64,000 nt of DNA from Pseudoalteromonas rhizosphaerae (GTDB lineage Bacteria; Pseudomonadota; Gammaproteobacteria; Enterobacterales; Alteromonadaceae): assembly GCF_902498845.1 (NCBI RefSeq), contig NZ_CABVLM010000014.1, positions 62,001-126,000 of the forward strand, read 5' to 3'. The notes below the pieces were generated by a model. That model made no database searches, was not told the origin of the DNA, and saw only the letters and a list, made by a program, of their open reading frames with translations. Positions within the stretch are counted from its first letter, which is position 1. Each line of letters starts with the position of its first letter. This document shows, piece after piece, positions 53,507 to 61,978 of this stretch. A program made the position numbers and the translations under genes.

Positions 53507-56029
53507 TTACTTTGCACACGTTAATGATAATGAGTAATTACTCGGTTTTATAGTCAACACCACATCAGCAATTGCTAAACTTAAATTTTGACTGGTAATG
53601 CGCAGCGCGTCTGTTATTTTTTGCTCAGCAAGTCCGCTATCACCACAGTGCAAAGGGATTGCTAGAGTATGCCAACTTTTGTTTGTCATTAATTGTGAAA
53701 ACGATGAAAAATCAATATTCCTTAAGCAATGATTTTCGCTACACATGACTTGCAAGTTTGCTCCTTGTTCTGGAGCTTTATCTATGCGCATTTTTAATTC
53801 AAGGTAACCTGCACTAAATTTACTATCTAGCTGTTCAGGCTTTAAAAAACTCAAGCTAACAGCGGCTTGTGCGCGCCAATTAAAGCCACGGCCATCTTCT
53901 TGATAAGATAAATTGACTGATTGCATAAGTAAACTCTGTTTATCGCCACTGGTTGCAGATGCACCGCTGGCTAACACCTTTTCTGTGCTTGTATCTGCCA
54001 GTTGCCAAGTCATATTTTTGGCTAAGTTTCTTACAAACAGCGGATGTGAGTCACTATTAATAATTTTTTTAGGGCTGGTTTTCTCACTCAAAACAGGCAC
54101 ATTTATGTTGTCCTGATAAGTTAAGCCATAGCCATAAGCAAATAATGGGTCATAGTCAGCATCGTTTAAGTTTAACGTAAATTGGTCATCATATTTAGGC
54201 CATGAAAAACTCAACTTACCGCTGAAATCAAACTGGGCTTTACCTTCGCTATTAGTTAATAGTACATCTGCAACGCCCTCACCTTCAGAGCCTGGTAGCC
54301 AAGCAGCAACAAAGGCATCCGATGCATTGAGCTCTTTATTAACCCACAACGGGCGGCCGCTTAAGAATACCGTTACTACCGGAATATTGTCTGCCTTAAG
54401 CTTTTTCAACAGTGCAAGTGCGTGTTTGGTTTCATGCTGAAACTCAAGCATTTCTATATCACCAAACCATTCTGCATAAGGTTCTTCACCAATAACAACA
54501 ATGGCTACATCTGGCTTGGTTTTATACTCACCAGACTCGCTCAAAGTGATCTCACCACCCGCTTTTGTTACTTGCGACTGTAAACCCGCATAAATAGAGG
54601 TCGCATTTGGAAAGTCACTATTGGTATTGTCTGTGCCCTGCCAAGAAACGCTCCAACCACCCGCTTGCATATTAATTGCATTCGCGCCTTTGCCGGCAAC
54701 TAAAATGCGGCTACTCGCTTTGATTGGCAGCACGTTTTCGTTGTTTTTTAATAGAACGAGTGACTTACGAACCGCTTCTCTTGCCAAAGTGCGATGCTCA
54801 TTAGCACCTAACCACTGCGGGTGTTGTGATTCAGGTCGCGCTGATGGTTTGCTCTTCGAAAACACACCCCAGCGGATTTTAGCCCTTAAAAAGCGCCTAA
54901 CGGCATCGTTAATTCTTGCTTCTGCGATTACACCGTCTTTCACTTGCTTAACAGTATTATGATAAAACGCTTCAAAATGCTCTGGTACCATGATCACATC
55001 AACGCCGGCGTTAATTGCTTGTGCACATTGCTCTAAATCGCAGCCTTCTACAAACTTGTGAGCATTCCAATCACTGACTACAAACCCATCAAAACCAAGT
55101 TGGTTTTTAAGTACATCCGTTAATAAATGTTTATCGCCATGTACACGTTTGCCATTCCAACTATTAAATGATGCCATCACTGATTGCACACCTTCATTAA
55201 TAGCCGAAAAATAACCTGCGCTGTGAATATCTCTTAATCCTTTTTCATCGATAAGCGTATTTCCGCGATCAACGCCTTGCTCTGTACCACCATCGCCCAC
55301 AAAATGTTTTGCGGTTGCAATACGGTTACTGCCTTTTAAAAAGTCAGCGCCTATATCACCTTGAATACCTGTCACCATACTACCTGCATACAGCCTAACT
55401 AATTCAGGATCTTCTGAGTAACTTTCATAGGTTCTGCCCCAGCGATCATCTCTGACTACAGCGACAGTAGGAGCAAAACTCCATTCAATCCCAGTGGCTG
55501 AGACTTCTTTCGCTGTTGCTTGGCCTATGCGCTTAATTAAGTCGACATCATGCGCAGCTCCTAAGCCAATATTGTGCGGAAATAACGTAGCGCCATACAC
55601 ATTGCTATGTCCATGCATGGCATCAGTACCCCAAATAGTCGGTATTGCAATACCGTCTTTCGTTGAGTCTATTGATGCTAGGTACATTTCATCCGCATAT
55701 TTTAACCATGTGGCCTGATCAGCGCGTTTGTCGCCATAGGGGGCTGTATTGCCGCCATTTAGGTATGAACCAAACCCATATTTACGCATTTGTTCAACAC
55801 TTAGATAACCAATTTCGGGCTGAATCATTTGCGCCACTTTTTGCTCTATGGTCATCTTTGTGAGCAGCTGTTCAATTTGCGCTTCTACAGCGGGATCGCG
55901 TTTAAGTTTAGTGTTTACATAAGGCCAGTTAACTTGCTCACGCTCTGCACTGAATGAATATTGACAAGTAAGCGCCCCAACTACGGGCAATAAGCAAAAT
56001 AATAATTTAGAATATTTGATTTGAGACAT
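53507..56029 (-). CDS. GH3 exo-1,3/1,4-beta-glucan glucohydrolase, ExoP type
   Basis: An 840-residue exported enzyme that releases glucose from the ends of mixed-linkage and related beta-glucans. The signal peptide ends near SFSA (residue 28). The GH3 barrel spans about 55-390 with the nucleophile D320 (GFDGFVVSDWNAH) and the sugar-binding KHFVGDGGTEQGVDRG. The GH3 C-terminal sheet domain (about 425-640) holds VVIGEEPYAEWFGDIEML, the likely acid/base region. A final jelly-roll (about 690-840) resembles the C-terminal domain of ExoP from Pseudoalteromonas BB1, also 840 residues by recollection. It lies between GH16 and the kinase gene in one five-gene run. Confidence 0.94.
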   Translation of the reverse strand: MSQIKYSKLLFCLLPVVGALTCQYSFSAEREQVNWPYVNTKLKRDPAVEAQIEQLLTKMTIEQKVAQMIQPEIGYLSVEQMRKYGFGSYLNGGNTAPYGDKRADQATWLKYADEMYLASIDSTKDGIAIPTIWGTDAMHGHSNVYGATLFPHNIGLGAAHDVDLIKRIGQATAKEVSATGIEWSFAPTVAVVRDDRWGRTYESYSEDPELVRLYAGSMVTGIQGDIGADFLKGSNRIATAKHFVGDGGTEQGVDRGNTLIDEKGLRDIHSAGYFSAINEGVQSVMASFNSWNGKRVHGDKHLLTDVLKNQLGFDGFVVSDWNAHKFVEGCDLEQCAQAINAGVDVIMVPEHFEAFYHNTVKQVKDGVIAEARINDAVRRFLRAKIRWGVFSKSKPSARPESQHPQWLGANEHRTLAREAVRKSLVLLKNNENVLPIKASSRILVAGKGANAINMQAGGWSVSWQGTDNTNSDFPNATSIYAGLQSQVTKAGGEITLSESGEYKTKPDVAIVVIGEEPYAEWFGDIEMLEFQHETKHALALLKKLKADNIPVVTVFLSGRPLWVNKELNASDAFVAAWLPGSEGEGVADVLLTNSEGKAQFDFSGKLSFSWPKYDDQFTLNLNDADYDPLFAYGYGLTYQDNINVPVLSEKTSPKKIINSDSHPLFVRNLAKNMTWQLADTSTEKVLASGASATSGDKQSLLMQSVNLSYQEDGRGFNWRAQAAVSLSFLKPEQLDSKFSAGYLELKMRIDKAPEQGANLQVMCSENHCLRNIDFSSFSQLMTNKSWHTLAIPLHCGDSGLAEQKITDALRITSQNLSLAIADVVLTIKPSNYSLSLTCAK

Positions 56030-56078
56030 TAAAAACCTTCGAGATTAAATTCTATTTATAGATACACACTTCTTAATT

Positions 56079-56855
56079 TTATTGGGGAATGTACTCAATA
56101 AAATCATAGTACGCCCACGAAGGGCTGCCATAGTATTGACCAGGGAAGTAATAGCCTTCGGTTGAGTTATCACCATTCCATTGGTTAATCATTATTTTTG
56201 TATTATCCATCGGCCATGCATACGCGGGAATTTCATTTTCAGCTAAATGACCATCGCCATTGTCTTTGTAGAGCACTCTTAATGTTTGCTCATTTCCTTG
56301 AGCGTCGTATAGGTACCAACGAATCGAGTTGCTAGACCAATCAAAGCCAATAGTTAATAAGTTTTCTCTGTAATCAAGCCCAAACTGACTTAAGTCGATG
56401 TCCTTTTCCCAGCTTTGATAAGTGCCACCTTGCGGCTGATAAATCACATTGGTATGAACAACGTTCCCAAGGGAGGGTAAAAGCTCAATATCTATCTCTT
56501 GCCATGCTCTGCCGGGTGAATCCCACCACGATGTGTAAGTAAAAATGGAAGACACAGTGCCTTGCGTATTCCCTGACTTAACACTGCCTTGGACCTTGCC
56601 AAAGCCATAGAAATTATTACTTTGCAGCTCAGCACATGCGCCTTGTGCCAAAGAAAGTGTAACGCCATGTTCACTTGGGTTGATCATTGCAGGGGAAAAT
56701 TCACAGCCAAAAGGCGAGCCATTGTCGCCACTTCGCGCATTCCAAATGGCATTATCGTAACCCCATGAAAAATTATCTTTAAAATAATTGGCATATGTAA
56801 AAGGTGAGATAAACACACAACCTGCAACTAACGAGCTAATAAGCTTAGTTTTCAT
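56079..56855 (-). CDS. GH16 endo-beta-glucanase, probably licheninase type
   Basis: A 258-residue secreted enzyme. The signal peptide ends at TYA-N (residue 22). The GH16 jelly-roll has the catalytic motif WQEIDIELL with nucleophile E120, helper D122 and acid/base E124. The motif has no residue inserted before the second Glu (no beta-bulge). That is the form typical of licheninases and xyloglucan enzymes, whereas laminarinases usually carry the extra residue, so a 1,3-1,4-beta-glucanase is favoured. Cys51 and Cys74 may form a disulfide. The Shine-Dalgarno AAGGA lies 7 bases upstream. It starts 76 bases after the receptor stop. Confidence 0.9.
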   Translation of the reverse strand: MKTKLISSLVAGCVFISPFTYANYFKDNFSWGYDNAIWNARSGDNGSPFGCEFSPAMINPSEHGVTLSLAQGACAELQSNNFYGFGKVQGSVKSGNTQGTVSSIFTYTSWWDSPGRAWQEIDIELLPSLGNVVHTNVIYQPQGGTYQSWEKDIDLSQFGLDYRENLLTIGFDWSSNSIRWYLYDAQGNEQTLRVLYKDNGDGHLAENEIPAYAWPMDNTKIMINQWNGDNSTEGYYFPGQYYGSPSWAYYDFIEYIPQ

Positions 56856-56882
56856 TATTGATCCTTATTTAAATTGTACACC

Positions 56883-56909
56883 TCCCACAGTGTTATATTA
56901 ACTGTGGGA
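56883..56909 (-). other. Intercistronic hairpin between receptor and GH16 genes
   Basis: Exact 9-base arms tcccacagt and actgtggga enclose 9 bases, 22 bases after the receptor stop. Read on the minus strand it is not followed by a T-run, so partial termination or 3'-end protection of the receptor message is more likely than full termination. Confidence 0.65.
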
Positions 56910-56931
56910 AGTTTAATTGTGGTGAGGTTAT

Positions 56932-59628
56932 CTAGAATGAAAAACCAGCTCGTACACCGTAATACCTTGGCATGCCAAAGCTGCCTTTTGGAATTCCTTT
57001 GCTAGTATTATTCCAATATTGAATAGTTTCATCAGAGGCATTATTAACGAATACTTCTGCGTACCAGCTTTGTCCTTGCGGCTCATATTTGATTGACGCG
57101 TTATAGACTGCAAATGCATCTCGGCTATCATCAATGTATTTTGTCGCCTCGTCCGACACGCTAAAGTCCATATCATCTAAGTGTTTATCAACATTCCATA
57201 CTGTTGAGTACGATTCATCTTTCCAGCTCGCATTAAGCCAACTATGAATAAAACCATATTCACCTAAATCAAATGTATGTGTGTAGCTGATGTTTGCCGT
57301 GAACTTAGGCGTCATCGCTAGGTTATTACCTTTAAGGTTGGTTGATAGCAGTGTATTTTCAGGATTTTTTGATTCCTCATAAGAAATATCAAAAAGATAC
57401 TCAGCATCGTAATCCCATTTAGTATTCCAATCGTCCGTCACTTTAGCATCAGTCCAGGTTACATAACCGGTGATACGCCCGCTTGGGTAAGGCTTCCAAT
57501 CAAACTCAATACCTTTGATTGTTGAACTAGGAACATTTTGTGTGTAATAAGCAATCACAGGCTTGTTTTGAAAATCAAGTACAGGCTCGCCATTACTATC
57601 TAAAACGGGAGAGCCATCTTCATCTTCTACCACAGATAAGCGTTCTACGTTACCGATTGAGCCCACTGATGCGTATTGCATGTCGGTGTAATCTGTGTAG
57701 AAAAATGCGGCTTTCAAGTTTAATGAATTATCAAAAAAGCTCGATTTAGCGCCAAGCTCCCATGTAAGTACTTCTTCTGGGTCGAACTTAGTTTCAAAGC
57801 GTGTTACGTCACCGGTTCTATCATTTACGACTTCATATACATCACCAATTCCACCAGCTTTAAAACCACTGGCAAGGTAGGTATAAACCATCGTTTCAGG
57901 TGAAATGTCGTAGTCTAAACCAACACGAAAGTCATGATGCTGCCAACTTCCTTTATTATCGTTTGCAAAGTATGACGCATAAATTGAAGGATCTTCGTAG
58001 TAATCAACTGGTAAGTTATTTAGATCCGTTCTATTTAACCAACCTACGGCGCAGCCATCGGCATTAGAGCAGCGATATGTTTTACCCCCTTTATCTTCTT
58101 TCGTTTCATCACTAAAACGATAACCAAGTGTTAGATGTAATTTTTCAGTTAAATTGTATGTACCTTGGCCAAACAAAGCGAATGCGTCTGTAGAGCGATC
58201 AGGTTGATCCCAAAAGGCTTTATCGTCCATTGGGTTATCGTAATAACCTAAGGTCGTGGTTTTTTCGTGGAAATAGTTAGCACCAACAATCCAAATAAAA
58301 TCGCCGTATTCGTCAGATTGTAATTGCACTTCTGTAGAAAAAGATTCAGCACCAGTGCCATCTAAAAAGTACGTTGCCCCATCCCAAGGATCGAGGCCGA
58401 CTTCGCTATCTTGTGCTGAAGAGCGTTCCATATCCTCATAGCCAAGTAGCCACACAAGCGAATATTCATCATTTATGTCGTAATTAAGGGTATTTCTAAG
58501 ATAGGTGATATCTAAATTAAGCTTACCTGGTACATTCACAACAGCTTGATATGTATTATCACTGGGTAAAAAGTTTGTGCAATCGCCGCCCAGCTCTTCA
58601 CTTCTACCACGAATTTTATCGCAGTTAACTAAATCGAGATTGTTATTGCTGTTATTAACGTACTTTTGAAAAACGGTATGATTTGAAAAGCCACCATCTA
58701 ACGGCTCCCAAAGCGTACTAATTCTAAAAGAGTATTCATCAGCGTTGTTATAAAAGTCGTCTTTTTCTGCGGGGGTTAATTGGCGAACTTTTTGCGCCTC
58801 TGGATTTGTGCCTGCGCCATCTATCCACCAGTTTTCTCGCTGCGTGACTGTTTGACCAATACCTTGATAAGAATCCTCTGAGATAACAGGAGCATTGAGT
58901 ATATCGTCGCTTAATCGTCTTGAGTCGTATTGGTTAGGATCGTAGTAACCCTCAAGGTAAGAATCTCGTTTTAATCCTTTGCCAGAAAACCGTACTGCAA
59001 ATTCGTCATTAATTGGAATATTAATTACGCCATCAATATTTTTGCTGTTGTATTTTCCTGCTTCAACGTTCACATTGCCATATAAATGAGTGAATTCAGG
59101 CTTTGCTGAAATAACATTAATGCTACCAACTGTAGAGTTTCGACCAAATAATGTGCCTTGTGGCCCCCTTAATGCCTCAACTCGTTCAATGTCATACATC
59201 AGAGCTAGCGCTCCTTGCATTCTTGGCGAATAAATACCGTCAAGGTGAACGCCAACAGCAGGGTCGCCAAGCTCAGTAATATTGGTAGAGCGTACGCCAC
59301 GCATCGAGATAACAGGTGCTGATTGATCCGTCGCTGTGGAGATATCTAACCCTGGCACTAGATTAGCAATATCTTTAACACTATTTACGCCATTTTGCCT
59401 GAGCTCAGCCTCCGTTAATGCTGTAATAGCAACAGGGGTTTCCATTAACTTTGTTTTACGTTTGGTTGCTGTTACTGAGATAACCTCTAAGGAGGTACTT
59501 TGTTTTTGCGCAGTGTTGCTTTCATTCGTATTCGTTGGATTATTCGTAGCAGCTTGTTGGGCATGTAACGGGAATGAGCAAGCCAATGCTACGGCAATTG
59601 ATAATGCTTTTTTATTTATTGTGTGCAT
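56932..59628 (-). CDS. TonB-dependent outer-membrane receptor, probable beta-glucan importer
   Basis: An 898-residue outer-membrane receptor. The signal peptide ends near PLHAQ (residue 24), and a TonB-box-like EVISVTATKRK follows after an Asn/Thr-rich stretch. The plug domain spans about 62-180 (ETPVAITALTEAELRQNGVN, then ALRGPQGTLFGRNSTVGSIN). The 22-strand barrel ends in the outer-membrane signal YYGVRAGFSF with terminal Phe. It heads a run of GH16, GH3, kinase and regulator genes, so uptake of beta-glucan oligosaccharides is the likely role. Neighbourhood is the only evidence for the ligand. No SusD gene is present, as usual in gammaproteobacteria. Confidence 0.93.
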   Translation of the reverse strand: MHTINKKALSIAVALACSFPLHAQQAATNNPTNTNESNTAQKQSTSLEVISVTATKRKTKLMETPVAITALTEAELRQNGVNSVKDIANLVPGLDISTATDQSAPVISMRGVRSTNITELGDPAVGVHLDGIYSPRMQGALALMYDIERVEALRGPQGTLFGRNSTVGSINVISAKPEFTHLYGNVNVEAGKYNSKNIDGVINIPINDEFAVRFSGKGLKRDSYLEGYYDPNQYDSRRLSDDILNAPVISEDSYQGIGQTVTQRENWWIDGAGTNPEAQKVRQLTPAEKDDFYNNADEYSFRISTLWEPLDGGFSNHTVFQKYVNNSNNNLDLVNCDKIRGRSEELGGDCTNFLPSDNTYQAVVNVPGKLNLDITYLRNTLNYDINDEYSLVWLLGYEDMERSSAQDSEVGLDPWDGATYFLDGTGAESFSTEVQLQSDEYGDFIWIVGANYFHEKTTTLGYYDNPMDDKAFWDQPDRSTDAFALFGQGTYNLTEKLHLTLGYRFSDETKEDKGGKTYRCSNADGCAVGWLNRTDLNNLPVDYYEDPSIYASYFANDNKGSWQHHDFRVGLDYDISPETMVYTYLASGFKAGGIGDVYEVVNDRTGDVTRFETKFDPEEVLTWELGAKSSFFDNSLNLKAAFFYTDYTDMQYASVGSIGNVERLSVVEDEDGSPVLDSNGEPVLDFQNKPVIAYYTQNVPSSTIKGIEFDWKPYPSGRITGYVTWTDAKVTDDWNTKWDYDAEYLFDISYEESKNPENTLLSTNLKGNNLAMTPKFTANISYTHTFDLGEYGFIHSWLNASWKDESYSTVWNVDKHLDDMDFSVSDEATKYIDDSRDAFAVYNASIKYEPQGQSWYAEVFVNNASDETIQYWNNTSKGIPKGSFGMPRYYGVRAGFSF

Positions 59629-59745
59629 ATTCGACCTTTTGATGTGTGTGTAAAACGTTAAGGTTTGTTACTTTTATTTAACAGTCTCACAGTATCCATA
59701 GGGTCTTTTTTGATTACTAGTCAAATACGCTAAGGCGAGTTAGAT

Positions 59746-59776
59746 ATAATACAAGCCGAAATTAAATCTTGGACAA
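59746..59776 (-). promoter_or_regulatory. Possible promoter of the receptor operon
   Basis: On the minus strand, TTGTCC (59776-59771) and TATTAT (59751-59746) are separated by 19 bases, about 118 bases upstream of the receptor ATG. The spacing is longer than ideal, which would suit an activator-dependent promoter. No experimental support. Confidence 0.3.
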
Positions 59777-59779
59777 TAA

Positions 59780-59813
59780 ATAAACTGACTCCTTGATTTA
59801 GTATCAACAGTCA
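59780..59813 (-). promoter_or_regulatory. Candidate LytTR direct repeats and overlapping dyad
   Basis: On the minus strand, ACTGTTGAT (59811-59803) and TCAGTTTAT (59788-59780) fit, with one and no mismatch, the LytTR half-site pattern WMMGTTNRK as I remember it. They start 23 bases apart, slightly more than the 21-22 usual for the family. The same stretch is an imperfect dyad (TGACT...TTGAT at 59786-59797 against 59803-59813). It ends 4 bases from the putative -35. Confidence 0.4.
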
Positions 59814-60056
59814 AAAAACTTAAAAATTTATTGCATGAAAGTAAAACTGACCACCGATGCCATAAACACAAAGAAAGCGGATATAATCAGTGTGCGATGA
59901 AAAATACCATGGCATAACTTTATATACCCAAAAACGCAGGTCAATACATTAGGTAAGTTATCAAGGCTCACTCATTGTCACCTGCTAAGGCGTGATTAAA
60001 GCCGTGCTTAACATGCTAAGCTCGATATAAAATACGTGGCTTTAAACACTGCCCCT

Positions 60057-60323
60057 ATATACCCAAACCACCTCAAGATGCGAGTTTCAGTTGGAATTAA
60101 AAGCGATTTAGGCAAGGCATTGATTGCAAATAATAGTGGTTCTATTGTTAAAATCAATAACGCAGTATAAATCGCTTTTAAACCAACCCTTTGGGCGTTT
60201 CACAGGCACTTACTCTCAGCGTTGTTACTTCTTAAAAGAGACGGCCATTCTTGCAAAGTAACGCCTTGATATTAAGCACCTGTGAAACGCTGAATTCTGC
60301 ATCTTGAGGTGGTTTGGGTATAT
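60057..60323. mobile_element. MITE-like element with 25-base perfect terminal inverted repeats
   Basis: The ends 60057-60081 and 60299-60323 are exact reverse complements over 25 bases, beginning atatacccaaaccacctc. Inside lie two further dyads: taaaagcgattta (60098-60110) against its exact complement at 60168-60180, and gcgtttcacaggcactta (60195-60212) against 60273-60290 with two mismatches. Each encloses smaller complementary arms. No open frame is present. This structure fits a non-autonomous miniature inverted-repeat transposable element. The right end touches the next gene, 3 bases before its stop codon. No clear target duplication could be fixed. Confidence 0.75.
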
Positions 60324-60325
60324 TA

Positions 60326-60613
60326 TTAACCAATCGTTTTATACACATCAATATTACTGTGAGTAAGTAGAGCACCAGCCTGTTCACCAAACGTTTTAAA
60401 ATGTGGCGCTAACTTATGCTCTTCAAAGTGCTCATTTGTAGCCCATTGTTCAGTTACAATGTAATCGGTTTGCGTGTCATTATTTTTCACAGCCAGCTCG
60501 TAGCGTAAACACCCTACTTCTTTGCGCGATAACTTTTGTAAGTTATCAAGTGCACTAAGTAACGTAGCTGCATCAGCGTTTTTACATGACAGCATTGCTA
60601 TAACGGTTAACAT
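60326..60613 (-). CDS. ABM-domain putative quinol monooxygenase
   Basis: A 95-residue protein with the antibiotic biosynthesis monooxygenase (ABM) ferredoxin-like fold, as in E. coli YgiN. The family pattern is VTVIAMLSCKNADAATLLSA-like at the start, then GCLRYELAVKN and YIVTEQWATNEHFEEHKLAP. Members act as small dimers on quinols or as heme-type oxygenases; the substrate is unknown. It lies 55 bases downstream of the DkgB-like gene and is probably cotranscribed with it. The MITE-like element abuts its 3' end. Confidence 0.88.
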   Translation of the reverse strand: MLTVIAMLSCKNADAATLLSALDNLQKLSRKEVGCLRYELAVKNNDTQTDYIVTEQWATNEHFEEHKLAPHFKTFGEQAGALLTHSNIDVYKTIG

Positions 60614-60668
60614 AGTTATTCCTTTGCATTAAAAAGTGCAGACTCACTGCACTTTATATTGAACACGC

Positions 60669-61496
60669 TTAAAACGTGTCTTGATCCCACTGCGGTGCAA
60701 AACTTGGGGTTGCTTGACGGTCGCCGCAATCGAGAGCATCAATACGCGCAATGTCTTCTTCATCAAGTTTTACGGCTTTATCATTAAAGTTATCTTCAAG
60801 ATTTTTACGCTTAGTTGATGACGGAATGGTCGTCATACCCTTGGCGTTTACCCATGCAATAACCACTTGTGCAGGGCTTGCATCATGCTTCTTAGCAATA
60901 TCAATAATGGTATGATCGTTTAACACTTTACCTACCACAAATGGCATATAGGCGGTGACATGAATGTCATGCTGCTGACAAAAAGCACGTAACTTGGTAT
61001 TGGTTAAATAAGGGTGTACTTCTATTTGGTTGGTGAATATTTCACGTGAGTCCAGTGTTTGCATGGCTTCTTTTAAATTCGCAATAGTGAAGTTCGATAC
61101 ACCAATATGCTTAGTTAATCCAAGCTGCTTTGCCGTTAATAACTCAGTTAAATACTCGCTCATTGGTTCATCGTTTGATGGCGCAGGCCAATGGATCAAC
61201 AATAAATCGACAGAATCGAGTTGCAGCTTGTTAAGAGACTCTTTTACACTGGCGATAAAATCGCTTTTATTCAGTTTGTTATTCCACACTTTGGTGGTAA
61301 TAAATAGCTCGTCTCTAGGGATATTGCTGTCTTTTATCGCTTGGCCAACTTGCTCTTCATTGCCATAAATCTGTGCGGTATCAATATGGCGAAAGCCAAC
61401 TTCTAATGCCATTTTTACAGATTCATAGGCTGTTTTTCCTTCTAAGCGGAATGTCCCCATGCCTAAGTCTGGCATTTCAATTACACGTTGTGTCAT
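60669..61496 (-). CDS. Aldo/keto reductase, DkgB type
   Basis: A 275-residue NADPH-dependent reductase of the AKR5 group, close to 2,5-diketo-D-gluconate reductase B (E. coli DkgB, 267 residues). The catalytic tetrad is visible: Asp and Tyr in HIDTAQIYGNE, Lys in ITTKVWNN and His in LLLIHWPAP. The cofactor-binding TIPSSTKRKNLEDNF is near residue 228. Substrates may include methylglyoxal and other aldehydes. It forms a likely operon with an ABM quinol monooxygenase gene, suggesting a detoxification role. Confidence 0.92.
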   Translation of the reverse strand: MTQRVIEMPDLGMGTFRLEGKTAYESVKMALEVGFRHIDTAQIYGNEEQVGQAIKDSNIPRDELFITTKVWNNKLNKSDFIASVKESLNKLQLDSVDLLLIHWPAPSNDEPMSEYLTELLTAKQLGLTKHIGVSNFTIANLKEAMQTLDSREIFTNQIEVHPYLTNTKLRAFCQQHDIHVTAYMPFVVGKVLNDHTIIDIAKKHDASPAQVVIAWVNAKGMTTIPSSTKRKNLEDNFNDKAVKLDEEDIARIDALDCGDRQATPSFAPQWDQDTF

Positions 61497-61546
61497 AACT
61501 TTATCCTTATAAAAATAATCGGTTTAAATACAAACTTATTAGATTT

Positions 61547-61774
61547 CTAACCTAAGTTTTTCGAAATACACCTGTTACTTTGTTCATTTAAAATTTTTGA
61601 CCTCGTAAAAGGTATGAGGCCATTAACCTTAGTTTCAAGGGCTAGAGCCTGTTTATCTTTCACAGTTACTTTTACATCCGTATGTTTGGTTTTTAGATAA
61701 GGCAGTATTAATGTAGCTAGAGAGCCAGAATAAAGTGCGGAAGTTTTACTTAATTTTTTACTTAACCCATCAGA
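61547..61774 (-). pseudogene. Possible remnant of a regulator gene
   Basis: Between the reductase and the methionine-rich gene (482 bases without an intact gene) one minus-strand frame stays open for 75 codons without a good start. It reads like a protein fragment (YSGSLATLILPYLKTKHTDV, then KVTVKDKQALALETKVNG). The pattern recalls the first strand and helix of a LysR effector domain, which would fit a lost regulator for the reductase genes. No helix-turn-helix was found upstream (61775-61978), so this is a weak call. Confidence 0.3.
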
Positions 61775-61978
61775 TTACAAACCTAGCATGGTGATTAAAT
61801 AGCTTGTAAATTAAACAATCTTCAACCAGAGAGGTTAACCGGCCCTAGAACCTAATAATTATATTTATAAATGGCTGCTTTATAAAAAATTGAAAGTGCA
61901 TCTCTCAAGGCCGCTATTTTCAACACTGTTAGCGCTGAAAGTAGTGGCTCAAAGTCGATTTATTCTACTGCGCTTTAG

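Larger units (their letters stand above)
59629..60056. other. Upstream region of the receptor gene, 428 bases
   Basis: No credible open frame. It holds a possible minus-strand promoter and LytTR-like repeats (entered separately) in 59746-59811. Further out is an AT-rich stretch. The 12-base string tatatacccaaa at 59921-59932 copies the outer end of the inverted-repeat element to its right, perhaps a degenerate remnant. Confidence 0.45.

Noticed and set aside
59654..59662. AACGTTAAG, a full match to the LytTR half-site pattern on the plus strand.
   Set aside because: It has no second copy at 21-22 bases and lies inside the leader close to the start codon.
59745..59750. A perfect TATAAT on the plus strand upstream of the receptor gene.
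   Set aside because: No -35 at a useful distance and no plus-strand gene follows; the same bases are more likely part of the minus-strand promoter.
59921..59932. A second terminal repeat of the MITE-like element.
   Set aside because: Only 12 bases match and no partner end in the right orientation was found, so it was noted as a possible remnant only.
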